Below are positions 11,874-23,143 of a DNA stretch of 64,000 nt, in pieces. Each line of letters starts with the position of its first letter. The stretch's first letter is position 1. The notes beneath the pieces were generated by a model. The model was not told the DNA's origin. It ran no database searches and saw only the letters and a program-made list of their open reading frames with translations. Made by a program: the position numbers and the translations under genes. This DNA comes from Jacaranda mimosifolia. Lineage: Eukaryota; Streptophyta; Magnoliopsida; Lamiales; Bignoniaceae. Where the stretch lies: positions 29,777,468 through 29,841,467 of the forward strand of contig CM032129.1 of assembly GCA_018894105.1 (NCBI GenBank). The letters are read 5' to 3'.

Positions 11874-12349
11874 ATGGGCATAATCTCTTCTCTTGCCGAA
11901 ATTTAAAACTAAGGAATACTTTCCTGAACCCCTTTTTGATGCTGAAGGGGAGATGGATTAGAATTGGAACCTTCCATGATTATTAAAACTAGAATCTTTT
12001 GTGTCATGTTTTATGAAACTTAAATGTTTTCTGCTTGGTATTTGTCTTACGTCATGTTTTGCAAAACTGGAACACCCTAATGCTTTCTGCTTGGTATTTG
12101 TTCTGTGAAATTGAACTTGTTGATGCTGGAACTTTTGTTCAGAGGATATAGATATTTGAACTATAGAATTATTCTGCTATTTGAAGTTTAACATCTCCCG
12201 TTATGGAATATGATTATGTTGCTCGATGTTATATATGCTCATCTTACAATAACTGATTTTAACCCTTTTTGAGAACTTCAAAAATAGTCTTTTCAGTAAC
12301 ACAACTCACAGTCAGGGGGAGCACCTTGTATATGCAAATAGATCATCAT
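11874..12349 (+). other. Untranslated 3' internal region of the copia element
   Basis: Between the RNase H stop and the polypurine tract I see no long open frame. It contains the GGGGGAG-type purine boxes usual in front of copia 3' LTRs (12315-12320 and near 11947) and near-repeated phrases around 12028-12049 and 12084-12105 (TTTCTGCTTGGTATTTG). No envelope-like frame is present. Confidence 0.6.
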
Positions 12350-12363
12350 AAAAAAGGGCGAGA
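12350..12363 (+). promoter_or_regulatory. Polypurine tract of the copia element
   Basis: An all-purine run (A6 GGGCGAGA) ends one base before the TG of the 3' LTR. This is the expected site for plus-strand priming in reverse transcription. Confidence 0.75.
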
Positions 12364-12364
12364 T

Positions 12365-13393
12365 TGTTGGGATCTCATAATATGTTTTGATTATGATACT
12401 TTGCAATGATCTTATTCCATATTGCATTAGTTGTAAATAAGGAAAATACTCAATTGATTTGATATCACAAAATCAGCAATTTTGTTTGCTTCAATCATGG
12501 CTTAGTAGTTGGAAGTTTCATATGGAAATCTACATGATTTTATAGAAATAAAGAAGGAAAGTTTCTACTGGAACTTCACATGGAAACCTGCAATCAAGGA
12601 AGAGTTATTTAAAAGAAGATATCTGTTGGATCAATCTTCAAGATAATTGTTTAATTCATGCCTAGAATGAAGAAAGAAAAATCTATATAATCTTCCAGCA
12701 TCAGGTAAGGAAAGTAGTCGTTGGAACTTCAATATGGCAACTTTCAAATCAAAGAAGGAAAGTTACTGTTAGAGTTTTACATAACCACATGACCAGAGCT
12801 AATTCCATATATTCAAAGAAGAAAGATAAAAGGAAAGATGCCGTTGGAATTTTTATGGCAACCTGGACTTAAGAAAGGGAAGTTACGACTAGAACTTTAT
12901 ATGGCAACATGACATGTCCATAAGATGCAAAAAGATTCTGAATGAACTTCATCTATTTATTAGAAGAAGTCCCAAGACAAGAATACAAAGCCTTTTCTCA
13001 AAGTTTAGAATTCTACAGGATATTACTATGGAAGTTGTGCTGGAAGTTTGCTTTTGTCTTCCATCATTCAGTCTGTTAGAAGTTTCTGCAATAGAGAAAG
13101 TTGCTTTTTGTTATCGATCTCTTATATCTTGTCTTTACTGTAACTTCATTTGTGTTTAATATAAGTGTAGGTTAAAAATCCTAAGATTTTATCTTAGATA
13201 GTGGAGTAGGCTTGCCGAACCACTATAGATCATCGTGTTCATCTTTTTTGTTGCTTTCTTATATTTGTTATCCGTTTGGATCTTTATTTTTGTTATATAA
13301 AACCTTTTACAAAAACCTTTTTAAGAAGCAAAAGTGTTAATTGATTGAGAAAAAGATCAATTCACCCCCCTCTTGATCCTACTTATATTTACA
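12365..13393 (+). repeat. 3' LTR of the copia element (uninterrupted)
   Basis: It starts TGTTGGGATCTC right after the polypurine tract and ends ATTTACA. The segment around 13284-13300 reads TTTTTGTTA followed directly by TATAAAACC. This is the empty-site form of the place where the MULE sits in the 5' LTR. Compared with the 5' LTR it carries scattered substitutions and a 3-base deletion near the start. Confidence 0.95.
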
Positions 13394-13915
13394 CATTTAT
13401 ATATATATATATATTGACACATACACACATACCAACAATTGATTAAATTTTGAATTTCAAACCTCACACATACAAGTATACAGACGATCATCTCGGTCAT
13501 TAGCCCCTTGTCTCTTGAATGAACACCTTCATAAATATTTTAAAAAAAAAGAATAAAAATGGGGACTTTATGATGTACTATGTCATGCATGAATTCTCGG
13601 CGGAATATATCTATCTATCTATATATATATTTATAATATGTACGCTGTGTGTTTGTTAAGTTTGAACATCCTTCTGCAAAACTTATGTCGCTGGGCGAAA
13701 GGTGACTCGACTAGTGGAAAATGAATTCTTTAATCAACTACAGTCTAGCAAAAATCAAGCGCTCATATTTTCATTACTAATCCATGCATATTAATCGATC
13801 TTTTCATCGGAATCTTATCCAATGAACTCCAAAACTTGCTCTCGATTGAATCTTTCTTCAGATTAATCTCAATCATTAATTAGTTCATTAAAAATAATCA
13901 AATCGACCCTACCCT
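13394..13915. other. AT-rich spacer
   Basis: No gene seen. The stretch holds short TA and CTAT microsatellites (about 13402-13422 and 13610-13632). Confidence 0.4.
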
Positions 13916-14982
13916 AGGGACAAGAAAAATGGTCTTTAGTGGCATTAACTTAATGACACTTTATAAAGTAATACCACGTAAAAGTAATGTGGTGGCAATT
14001 ACAAAAAATGTCACTATAAAATAATATTTAGTGACATTTGATTAATGAATGACAAACAAAATGGTGGCATTCATAAATGTATTTTAAAGGCACTTAATTA
14101 GTGTCACTAATTCTTTTTCTTAAAATGTCACTCATAGTTATTTATAATGTCATTTGAAAAAAATGTCATAAAGAATCTAGTGACATTCATTTGGTGGCAT
14201 TTTATAACACATGACACGCAATATTATTATAGTGATATTTGTTAAAAAATAACACTGAAGGTAATATTTTGTGATGTTTAATTAATAAATGACAAATAAA
14301 ATAGTGGCATTTGATTGAATATGCCAACATAAATTGATTTTAAAGGCATTTAACTAAGTTTCATCAATTGTTATTAAAAATGACACTTATATCATGTTAT
14401 AGTGTCATTTTGTAGAAAATGCCACAACATATTTAATTACACTAACTTAATGACATTTTACAATATAGTGACACAATAAAACAATATGGTGATAGTTATA
14501 AAAAAATGTCACTATAATATCATATATATAGTGGGATTTGACATGACAACATAATTAATTCAATAAGCACTTAATTAATGTTCTTGCCAATGGTGATATC
14601 TACTGTGCTAACTATTAGGGGCTATAGTGTGTCAACAGGAAGATAAGATATATTGTCAATTGTTTGGAATATAAGGGACTATACTCTAAGGTTCTTGCCA
14701 ATGGTGATATGTACCGTATTTTTTGTTTTTTGTTGCAAAGACTACCTTCCAATATTCCACCTGAAATCACTTATTATTTCTTATAAAAATTATTTTCATA
14801 CAAAAGAAATTTAAGTATTGTTAATTATTAGTTAAGTATTTAAGTATCTTATACATTATTAATCATTATTTAGTAAGTGATATATAAGTGAACAAATGAA
14901 CTATATTTTGAAAATTACTTCAATATGTGGGATATGTTTTTTAAGTATTATTTTGATATATTATTTAATACTTGCATAATAG

Positions 14983-14983
<1 letters not shown>

Positions 14984-15026
<43 letters not shown>

Positions 15027-15027
15027 T
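14984..15027. repeat. (AC)n(AT)n microsatellite
   Basis: About 13 CA units run directly into about 9 TA units. It lies within the CACTA element interior. Confidence 0.9.
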
Positions 15028-16508
15028 TATGTACAAATGTTCTTGCGAGCCTTCAACTCACTCTATATTAAAGCTCAAGTTTGGATCGATTCCAAGCTCA
15101 AGTTCAATAAAAATATTTATATGATTTGCATTATAATATGTTTAAAATTAGTAGCGTCTCATCGTTATTTTAATTGGTAATATTTAATTAATTAAAAAAA
15201 GTATTCTTCTAAGTAATGAAATCATAATTTGAGATGCCCTAAAAAAATAAGAGTGATAATTTAAAATAGAAGTAACACATATAAATAACTGGTATAAAAA
15301 AAGAATAATACAAATTAAGAATAAAGATAAAAAAGAGATGGACAAGTGGGGAAACAACAAATGGGTGTCATTAACATGATACTATGATTGGTGGGAAAAA
15401 CTTTGAGCATTTTATAAAAAATGAATTAAAAATCTTTGCTACACTCCTAGTTGATACAATGCTTATGTGAATAAAGAAAGACAGAAGGTCGGTATGTGCA
15501 TTCTTCTAAATTTCATATTTTTAATTAATAATTTTATTAAAGATCCTTCTATATTTAACAACTTAATCATTAAGGTAGTGAAATTATCATTTTTAACATT
15601 CCATTTTAATCCTTTTCTAACATGGAAGTGTATAACAATTAATAAGACTTTGATTTACCTTTCCCTATGCTCAATCATCAATTATGGTAATGTGATAAAT
15701 TCTCTCAAAATAAAAAATATGTATGGATTGTAAAGAGACCATTCAAATCATTGGAGGGATGATAAAAATAAGGTTGGAGGAAAAATATAGCTTGTTATCC
15801 AAAATGCTTGTAAATTTTAATCATATTCAAACTTGAAGACGTCAACTATTTTTTGAAGGTATGAGTCTGTTCATTTGACAGTTATTTATTTATTTATTTT
15901 TTCTCTTTTGTAATATCATTATGTGCCTTTGGATTTGATGTTAATGTGGAAGATAGTATAGAATAGATAATATGTGTATATATAAATAATTGCAAAATTT
16001 GTGAATATATTTGATACACCATGAACTTCTTTGTTATAATTGCAATAATATTAAAGAATTCATCATTCCTAATATCTTTGTTACACACTATGGACTTCTC
16101 CCACCAAAAAGACCCATTATCTTAACGTGTTTCTTCTTTCCGAGAGAGAGTGCAGTCCAATACAAGAGCAACTACAACACCCACAGTCACACGCTTGGCC
16201 AAAAGTTTTTATGGTATGTATTGACAATCTCTTGAGTTTTGTAAAATATTAATCTTATTGCTTTATATAATTACAAATTTTATATAACAATGATTATATA
16301 TTTATATTATTGTCCTACTTGTGCAGATTTCAAAGGATGTAGATTCTCGCCTTTTATGGATGATTCAAATGCTTTTCGAAGACATATCATTTCAAGTCTT
16401 GGACCTTTGGATTCTAGTATTCTAATAAAGCTATTTATTTTTGTTAGATTTAGTAGACTACAACTTTTGAATATGTTATTGATCAGTGATGTTACTAAGA
16501 ACTTATGT

Positions 16509-16716
16509 TTATTTAATGATTTCATTTAATCTAAAACATCTCCTTTGCTCCATTTCTTTTTGGATTGATAAAATGATTGTTTATTCAATGATTTCATTTA
16601 ATCTGAAATATCTCCTTTGCTCCATTTCTTTTTGGATTGATAAAATGATTGTTTATTTAATGATTTCATTTAATCTGAAATATTTCCTTTGCTCCATTTC
16701 TTTTTGGATTGATAAA

Positions 16717-16722
<6 letters not shown>
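16509..16722 (+). repeat. 72-bp tandem repeat, about three copies
   Basis: ATGATTTCATTTAATCT begins at 16516, 16588 and 16660, each followed by CTCCTTTGCTCCATTTC or a one-base variant and GGATTGATAAAAT. The copies are nearly identical, so the array is young compared with its host element. It runs straight into the (ATT)n tract at 16720-16756. Confidence 0.9.

Positions 16723-16756
<34 letters not shown>
16720..16756. repeat. (ATT)n microsatellite
   Basis: About a dozen ATT units follow the 72-bp array. Confidence 0.9.
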
Positions 16757-16757
<1 letters not shown>

Positions 16758-16839
16758 GAAGAACAAAGTAACTAATTACAACACATTATTAAAGTGGCAC
16801 TATTTAGTGCCACTAAATCCTATTTTTCTTGTAGTGCCT

Positions 16840-17884
16840 CTCAAAAATTCCAAAATAAAATTGAAATAAAGCCTCCAAACCACCAGCTCTCAAACCTAAC
16901 AGCAAGCTGCATTTTCTCTCACGAAGAAGAAAAGATCATCGGGATGAGTAGCATTTAGTCTTGTGTGAAAGCTCTTGGTAAGAAATCTGGCAACCTTATT
17001 AATGCACATTTTCTTTCAACACTCTTCTCCTTAAATTTTTTCCGACAGCTCAGGAAATTTCTGGTCGATCATTTCCTGCGAAAATAAATACCTTACAACT
17101 ATCCCTTTTAATGACGCTATAGCCACCGGGAGTACTCTGAGAAAATTTAATAATTTTCGATGGGCAGAAAAATTAATTAAATGTATTCCAAGAAATATAT
17201 ATATATATATATATATGATGATGATGATGATGATAATAATAATTAGGGTATATGCATGCATGGAGGTGGCAATATTGCATAAATTAATTGACCTCATCAC
17301 AGTCATCATTATTAGATGCATAAATATAATTAAATGGGCTGCTGCCAATTATAGCAACAGCACGTCCCGATGAGAAATCAGCAGTCAATTTATTATTGTG
17401 TGTATATATGTGTATGTATATAGTTCTTCTACTGTATTTAATTAGTAGTTTTATTTTTGGCTCCCTTGGTTATATATATGCATGGCTGCATTATTTTGTC
17501 CATTCAAATTATGGAAACATATATCTTTGTCCCCTACCTCCAATTAATTAATTAGGTAATGGAATTATTTTTCATTAGTTTTATGGTTCTTTTTGAAGTA
17601 CTTGAAAACATATTGTTTTTTATAAAATATTAAAATATACAATTGATGTTTGAAATTAATTAGTGATATAATGTAATTAATTATTTAAATTAGACCAATT
17701 ATGATGATGACCAAATCAACCACCAGACATAGTGGCTAATAGCATTGAGATATTTTTGTTCTCCTAGTATGTATTGTTGTACGATTGTCCTTATATGCGA
17801 AAAACATTTTGGACACTAAGAGATGGAAGAATAACTTATAAACTGTTTCAAAACTCTCAACATGTCCTATATAAGACAAGATGA
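16840..17884. other. Intergenic, no gene recognised
   Basis: The 16845-17120 part is a little less AT-rich than its surroundings but holds no convincing exon. (AT)n followed by (GAT)n microsatellites lie at about 17197-17233. The rest is low-complexity AT-rich DNA. Confidence 0.4.
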
Positions 17885-18250
17885 GAGGGTGTTTTGGTAA
17901 ATTTATAAATATCTTAAAATATATTGTAAAATATTTAAAAACTTAATAAGATGAATAAGATGTTTGATAAAATTTCTTAAAAAGGGTTTGTTATTAGCTA
18001 CGAAAGTAAGATATATATTAAGATCTCAAAGGTCTTTTTGAAAAATCTTAAAAAACTCTTTTAATTTTAATCATATGAATTATAAAATTGATATCATTAA
18101 CATCTTATAAGTTTTAAAATCTCATTTTTTTCAAAAAACTTCAAAAACATAGTTTTAAAATAAGATTTAACATCTTAAAAGTTTTAAAAATATTTTATAA
18201 GATGTAGGTGCTTATAACCACTTTTGAACAAGTTTAGTCAAACACCTTTC
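17885..18250. mobile_element. Tourist-like MITE (PIF/Harbinger), diverged copy
   Basis: The ends GAGGGTGTTTTGGTAAA and, inverted, GAAAGGTGTTTGACTAAA form terminal inverted repeats. They match the better preserved MITE at 42853-43235. The interior has the same TTATAAG/CTTATAA-rich, self-complementary character. The flanking trinucleotides do not match (TGA against AAA), so this copy is older or its border is misread. Confidence 0.55.
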
Positions 18251-18589
18251 AAATATCATCAAATAATATAATGAAATGGTTGAACCTTATACTTATTAAC
18301 ATTTTAAAATTGATTTTCATTTAATAAACTTATTTCATTATTAAATACTTTAAAATAATTGTATAAGAATAGTTATAAGGCTGGTCTGACTGAACCATCG
18401 CTTTGAAAATGAAGAAATAGTGTGAAAAAATAGTTTTGGATCTTGAAAATGAAAATATACGTAAAACATATCGCCAGCTTCCTTAACTTTTCGATCTTGA
18501 CTAAGCTTTTAAAATGATCTCATGCTTGATTTAACTTGTATTTTTGATGAATAGCTGGTCGATCTTATTACTTCTTGATCTTTTTAAGG
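18251..18589. other. AT-rich spacer, nothing recognised
   Basis: I see no open frame, repeat border or RNA gene in this stretch. Confidence 0.4.
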
Positions 18590-18598
18590 AGGCGCATT

Positions 18599-19931
18599 GG
18601 GCAAAATTACAAAATTCGTCTTGTAACTTTACCTCATTTGGTTTTTCGTCCTATAAATTGCATAATATCAATTCTAGTCCTATAAGTATTAAAAAATTAT
18701 TATTTTCATCCCTTTTTCTTTGTAGTCGGCGAAACTCGTTGGAAAATGTGACGTGGCACACCGGACGTGTGGATATTTCTTATTTCTGCCTCGTTGGCAA
18801 CTGACACGGCTTGATAAATTAAAAATAAAAAAATAAAAAATGCCAACTAGATATACAATAATATATATGATATATATTTATATATACACACATATATAAA
18901 TATATGTATTTATATATACATACACATACACATGTATATATTCCCCCCACCCCTCCCACCCGATGGGTGGCTGACTGAGCTCACCATGGCTAGCACCTCG
19001 CCTGGCCAGATCTGGCTAGGCGAGGTGTTGGCCACCATCGCCACGAGCTGGCCGTGGTGAGCTCGCCTGTGGCCATGGTAGCTGCCTACACGGGCAGGCC
19101 ATGGCCCGCCCGTCATGGTTGGTGGGTGGGGTGGGGGTTAGGAATTTTAATTTATATTTAAATTTAATTAAATTATTTTAAATATGTGAGTTAAAATAAT
19201 ATTGTTAATGGTAAATTAGGGGAATGTTTGTTATATTTTTTGTGTAATTTTATTATGTGTTTTGGGAAAATAAATTATTGAAGAATGTGATTAATTTTTG
19301 GTTATATTTTGAAAAATAGTTAAAAATTGAATTTGGAGATTTTTGGTATGTTTGTTTATGTTTTGGGGGAGACATTTTTTTTTACTGTAATTGTTAAATC
19401 AATGCTTTTTTGTCAAATTTTTAGGGTGAAAATGAAATTGAGTGATTTTTTTATTGTTATAATAATAATAATATATATGATGTATATATAATATATGTAT
19501 GTATATATTAAAAAATGGGAAAATTTTTGGGGATAATGAAGGATATTCAGGGGAAAAAAATGTATTTTGGAGGAAAAATGATGATATGTAATATATAAAT
19601 AGATGTGTATATATATATATGTGTGCGTATATATAAATTATATAATATATTTGAAATTTAAAAAAAAAAAAGGAAAAGGCATGTATGCTGCCAACTAAGC
19701 AAGAAAAAGACAAAAAATGCCTACTAGGCAGTCCAACGAGGCAGAAACAAGAAATGTCCACACACCCGGCGTGCCACGTCACATTTTTCGGCGAATTTCG
19801 CTGGCTTCGGCGAAAAAAGGACGAAAAATGATAATTTTTTAATATTTATAGGAGTAGAATTGATATTATGCAATTTATAGGACGAAAAACCAAATGAGGT
19901 AAAGTTACAGGACGAATTTTGTAATTTTGCC
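18599..19931. mobile_element. Non-autonomous MULE with ~215-bp terminal inverted repeats and a GC-rich interior
   Basis: The left end (18599-18815) and right end (19715-19931) are near-perfect inverted copies. Both begin GGCAAAATTACAAAATTCGTC and include CTCATTTGGTTTTTCGTCC, GTGACGTGGCAC and TTTCTGCCTCGTTGG. The flanks AGGCGCATT (18590-18598) and AGGCACATT (19932-19940) agree at 8 of 9 positions, as expected for a Mutator duplication. Between the repeats there are AT-rich microsatellite arms and a sharply GC-rich block at 18942-19135. No transposase is present, so movement would have needed a partner element. Confidence 0.9.
18942..19135. other. GC-rich island inside the 1.33-kb MULE
   Basis: An abrupt block of C/G-rich sequence (CCCCCCACCCCTCCCACCC at the left edge, GGTGGGTGGGGTGGGGG at the right) stands in AT-rich surroundings. 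It contains palindromes such as CCAGATCTGG and the motif GGCCATGGCC. The same words occur in a second island at 23848-24028. It could be captured host sequence (Pack-MULE style) or an intrinsic part of the family. I see no reading frame I can name. Confidence 0.7.
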
Positions 19932-19940
19932 AGGCACATT

Positions 19941-21702
19941 GTCTCTTAAAGTCTATTTTGTCTAGTTACAACTTACAAATCAAGAAGTATTTCGCATTTA
20001 TAAATATTTGCTGCTTACCTATTTGTGTTAATTTTTAGTAAGAGCACTATTTTGTTTAAGGATCTTTATAAACCATTTCTTGAAATTGTATTAGTTAAAA
20101 ATAAAATTAGTTTAATTGTATTTAACTCTTCATATATTCAACTATTCATAATTGAAATTAGCAAATTGATTCAACTTATTTTATTTTATTTTATTTTATA
20201 ATTTGGTAAAAAATTGATCTTTCACAAACAGGCCTATAATTACTCTCCTCATAACTCCAACGAATCACCTACTACTTTTATTTCTTCAATTATTTCAGTG
20301 CCAGTAGAACGTACCGAGTGAAGTATTCATCTATAGGTTAGATGCACTGCATTACACATCGGCTAGAAGTATTCTCTCAAGTGAAATTTACACAATCCAT
20401 TTAATAGACTTCTATTGTAATCCCTAATTTTACACTACAAAATTTGTGGTATATTTGAACCTTTAATGGGATTAATGTACCAATCATAAGTCCCAAGGGT
20501 ATATTAGTAAGGTTACAATAAATACATGCAGTGCAAGATAAGAAGATAGATGGATCTTCATGCAGAATAAGAGGAACATCTAAAATTAAATCATTAGTGA
20601 TGATTGAATTATCGAATCGCACGTTGATTCAAGTATTTATTACGAGATTTTACAAAACGAATCCTTAAAATAGATGCATTCTCGAGTCAAAAAACCATAA
20701 TATTTAATTATTTCTATTGTAGCGATTCTTGAAGCCTGTATTTAAATAGGGATTGTGTTAGAGATCAAATATAACCAAAATTTGTCGGACATTTCTAAGG
20801 GTTAATTTGCTTGTGTTCTCCAAAAAAAGGGAAGAAGAAAAAAAAACTAACTCTCAAAACACTCCTAAATAAGAATGTAAATTCCACTATCAAATCAGCA
20901 TTTTTCACCAAAATACCTGCGAAACTTATTACATTAATTATACATATACATAACCAATTAATCATTACATATATACATAAAAAAAATTCGATTAACTCTA
21001 CCAACCCAATAAAAATTGACTGATATGACATTTATAGTAGAAATTGTTCCATCTCAAACACAATACGAAATATACTAGATATTTCATCCCAAAATATTCT
21101 CCTCCAACAACTCTTAAATCAATAACGAGCAAACATCACATTCCTCAATCTCACAAACGGAAACACATTTTGCCATAATATTCTTCCAAAACAATCAAAA
21201 CACAAGCAAACAAATCCCCTTTCACCACGAAATATATCTGGAAAACATTATCACAGTATACAATATACGTACAAGAGACAAATCCTGAAGTGCTTTCTTT
21301 ATTATATATGTCCTAATTGTTATAACGTTTTTCTACTATATATCCGATCCAGTACATGATATATTAAATAGGAGGCCTTCAATGTGTAATTCCAGTACTA
21401 TTAAAAGCGCTTAATATTTTTACTGAATACAGTACGTCTGACAGACCTCAGTGTCGAGGATTGCTGATCATGGCCTATAATAGCTGAAATAGTTCAAAAT
21501 AATTTTAGCATGAGTTTCACATCTCAAATACATATCTATTTCTGGAAGCTTCACAGTTTCTAATTTCTGTTGCAAATCATAAATTGTAATAAATTCTTAT
21601 AATCAACTTCGTACTTTTACACGTTATAGTTAAGCCTCATTAGGTTGAATGGAATCTACCTCATAAATAAAATTAAATATTTTTTCTAAAATTCAAAATT
21701 AT
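19941..21702. other. AT-rich intergenic DNA, no gene recognised
   Basis: Only short spurious frames are present. A TTTTA pentamer run lies at about 20178-20201. No repeat borders were identified. Confidence 0.4.
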
Positions 21703-22160
21703 GTTTGGGTACGTTCTGCGTTCCACCGGAATGTATTCAAGCATTTCAATGGTTTTGTGGAAAATTGGCTTAAAATTTATTTTTCCAAAATATCCTTATT
21801 GGTGATATTTTACCAAAAAGGGCATTATACGCATAATCATTATATTCAGATAGATATATATTGTATATATTTCACAAATATAATTATATATTAAAATTAC
21901 TATTAAATTAGAATTCTTTTTCAGTAGCCAGACAAAAGAATTAATTAACTAATTTAACACTTATAGTAAAAATTATGTCTCGTCAAAGTAAAATCAAAGA
22001 TTATTTTACTTTTCAAAATAATTTCTACGTACCACCTGAAACATAAATAAACATCTATCACAGCCTCTCGATCCACATCACATTTTTCCAGTCCACTTTC
22101 AAAATTCATTTCTCCAAAATAAAAACCACAAAGCACTATAAAATGTATCCAAACACGGCC
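21703..22160. repeat. Possible MITE with short inverted ends
   Basis: GTTTGGGTACGTTCT at the left is matched, inverted, by GTTTGGATACATTTT at the right (from ATGTATCCAAAC at about 22144-22155). I could not find a target duplication, so this is a tentative call. Confidence 0.3.
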
Positions 22161-22625
22161 CCACTTTTTCCCTCAAGATATTACTAAAACGTTTTTTAAT
22201 CATTTTAATTATTATATCAATGAAAATTATATATATTTATATTTTTTAATCATTATTTTAATATAGACATATATTTTTCAACTATCATATTACTATAAAA
22301 ATAGCATAGAATAATATAACATGATCATTATCAGACAAAAAATTACACAAAAAGACATCGAAAATAAAATTTATTTTTTTCTCAAATAAAATAAAATAAA
22401 ATATAACTGCATTTCCAATATTTTCCAATTTCCCTCCCAATACATACTCTAAAGTTTCTCATACATGACCAAACATTTCTATAGGGATTCCATTTAAACT
22501 GTATTATTACATCATAAAGGGACACCACAAATATTACGCGATGGCTGCAACCAACACAATTCCCATGTTTTGGGCAACTAGCCCAGTCAATTTTTATTTT
22601 TTAGTAAGTTGATTAAATATCTATA

Positions 22626-23141
22626 TCTATACTATTAATAAAGTTTCTACCTCCAACCTCCTTTTTAGTGTATTTTCATGTACTTTTTTTGTAATGCCCT
22701 TATTTTTATATTTAATCTCATAACTATCTATACTATTAATAAAGCCACTACCTCTTTTTTAGTGTGTTTTCATGTACTTTTTCTAAAACGTTTTTATTTT
22801 TATATTTAATCTCATAACTATATAGATAACTACCATCCACTACTATCACTTTACATATGCAATCATTCATGAAGGTTTTACATATTTTTATTTTTATAAA
22901 TTATTCTATCTTTTCTAACTTCTTATGGTACGTAGGTGCGCACATTTTATTTCATCCATACTAGTTTTTTTACCATTTAATTATTTATATAAATTTCATT
23001 TGAAGTTTGTTTGATAAATATAACTATCTTGGCATTTAAATTTTATCGTTGTCAATTTTATAATTTCAAATATGTATTGTATTTATATATACATCGATTA
23101 TATTATTAGAAGCACACACATCGATGTGCAATGACTGCTAG
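22626..23141 (+). mobile_element. Small non-autonomous Helitron with a duplicated 5' end
   Basis: The 5' terminus reads TCTATACTATTAATAAAG, preceded by A. The 3' terminus is CTAG, followed by T, so the insertion lies between A and T as Helitrons do. A short hairpin stands about 8 bases before the 3' end: GCACACACATCGATGTGC at 23112-23129, containing the palindrome CACATCGATGTG. The first ~100 bp occur twice in tandem (22626-22726 and from 22727), so the element has two potential 5' ends. It carries no Rep/helicase frame. Confidence 0.75.
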
Positions 23142-23143
23142 TT

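Larger units (their letters stand above)
237..13393 (+). mobile_element. Degenerate Ty1/copia LTR retrotransposon, interrupted by a nested MULE
   Basis: Both LTRs run from TGTTGGGATCTC to ATTTACA. The 5' LTR is 237-1170 plus 7123-7221 and the 3' LTR is 12365-13393, about 1.03 kb each once the inserted MULE is removed. A weak initiator-tRNA-Met-like primer binding site follows the 5' LTR at 7224-7235, and a polypurine tract (about 12350-12363) precedes the 3' LTR. The inner region encodes, in order, gag with a CCHC knuckle, protease, GAG-pre-integrase and integrase, reverse transcriptase and RNase H. Integrase before reverse transcriptase places it in Ty1/copia. The ~1-kb LTRs and the reverse transcriptase wording suggest a SIRE/Maximus-like lineage, but that is inference. 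Several in-frame stops and at least three frame changes make it non-autonomous. Partial hand comparison of the LTRs gives roughly 90% identity, so the insertion is not recent. Confidence 0.95.
13916..16836. mobile_element. Non-autonomous CACTA element (2.9 kb)
   Basis: The right end, read on the minus strand, is CACTACAAGAAAAATAGGAT followed by TTAGTGGCAC, a standard CACTA terminus. The left end reads AGGGACAAGAAAAATGGTCT then TTAGTGGCAT, so it matches apart from the first four bases. The flanks are CCT at 13913-13915 and CCT at 16837-16839, the 3-bp duplication expected for CACTA. From 13925 to about 14560 the motif AATGTCACT / AGTGACATT recurs many times in both orientations, like subterminal transposase-binding repeats. 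The right side has only about 50 bp of such sequence. No transposase frame is visible; the interior is AT-rich with microsatellites and a 72-bp repeat. Confidence 0.85.

Noticed and set aside
16486..16869. 127-codon frame with a repeated hydrophobic peptide
   Set aside because: It is produced by the 72-bp tandem repeat and the ATT tract inside a CACTA element. There is no sign of a promoter or homologue.
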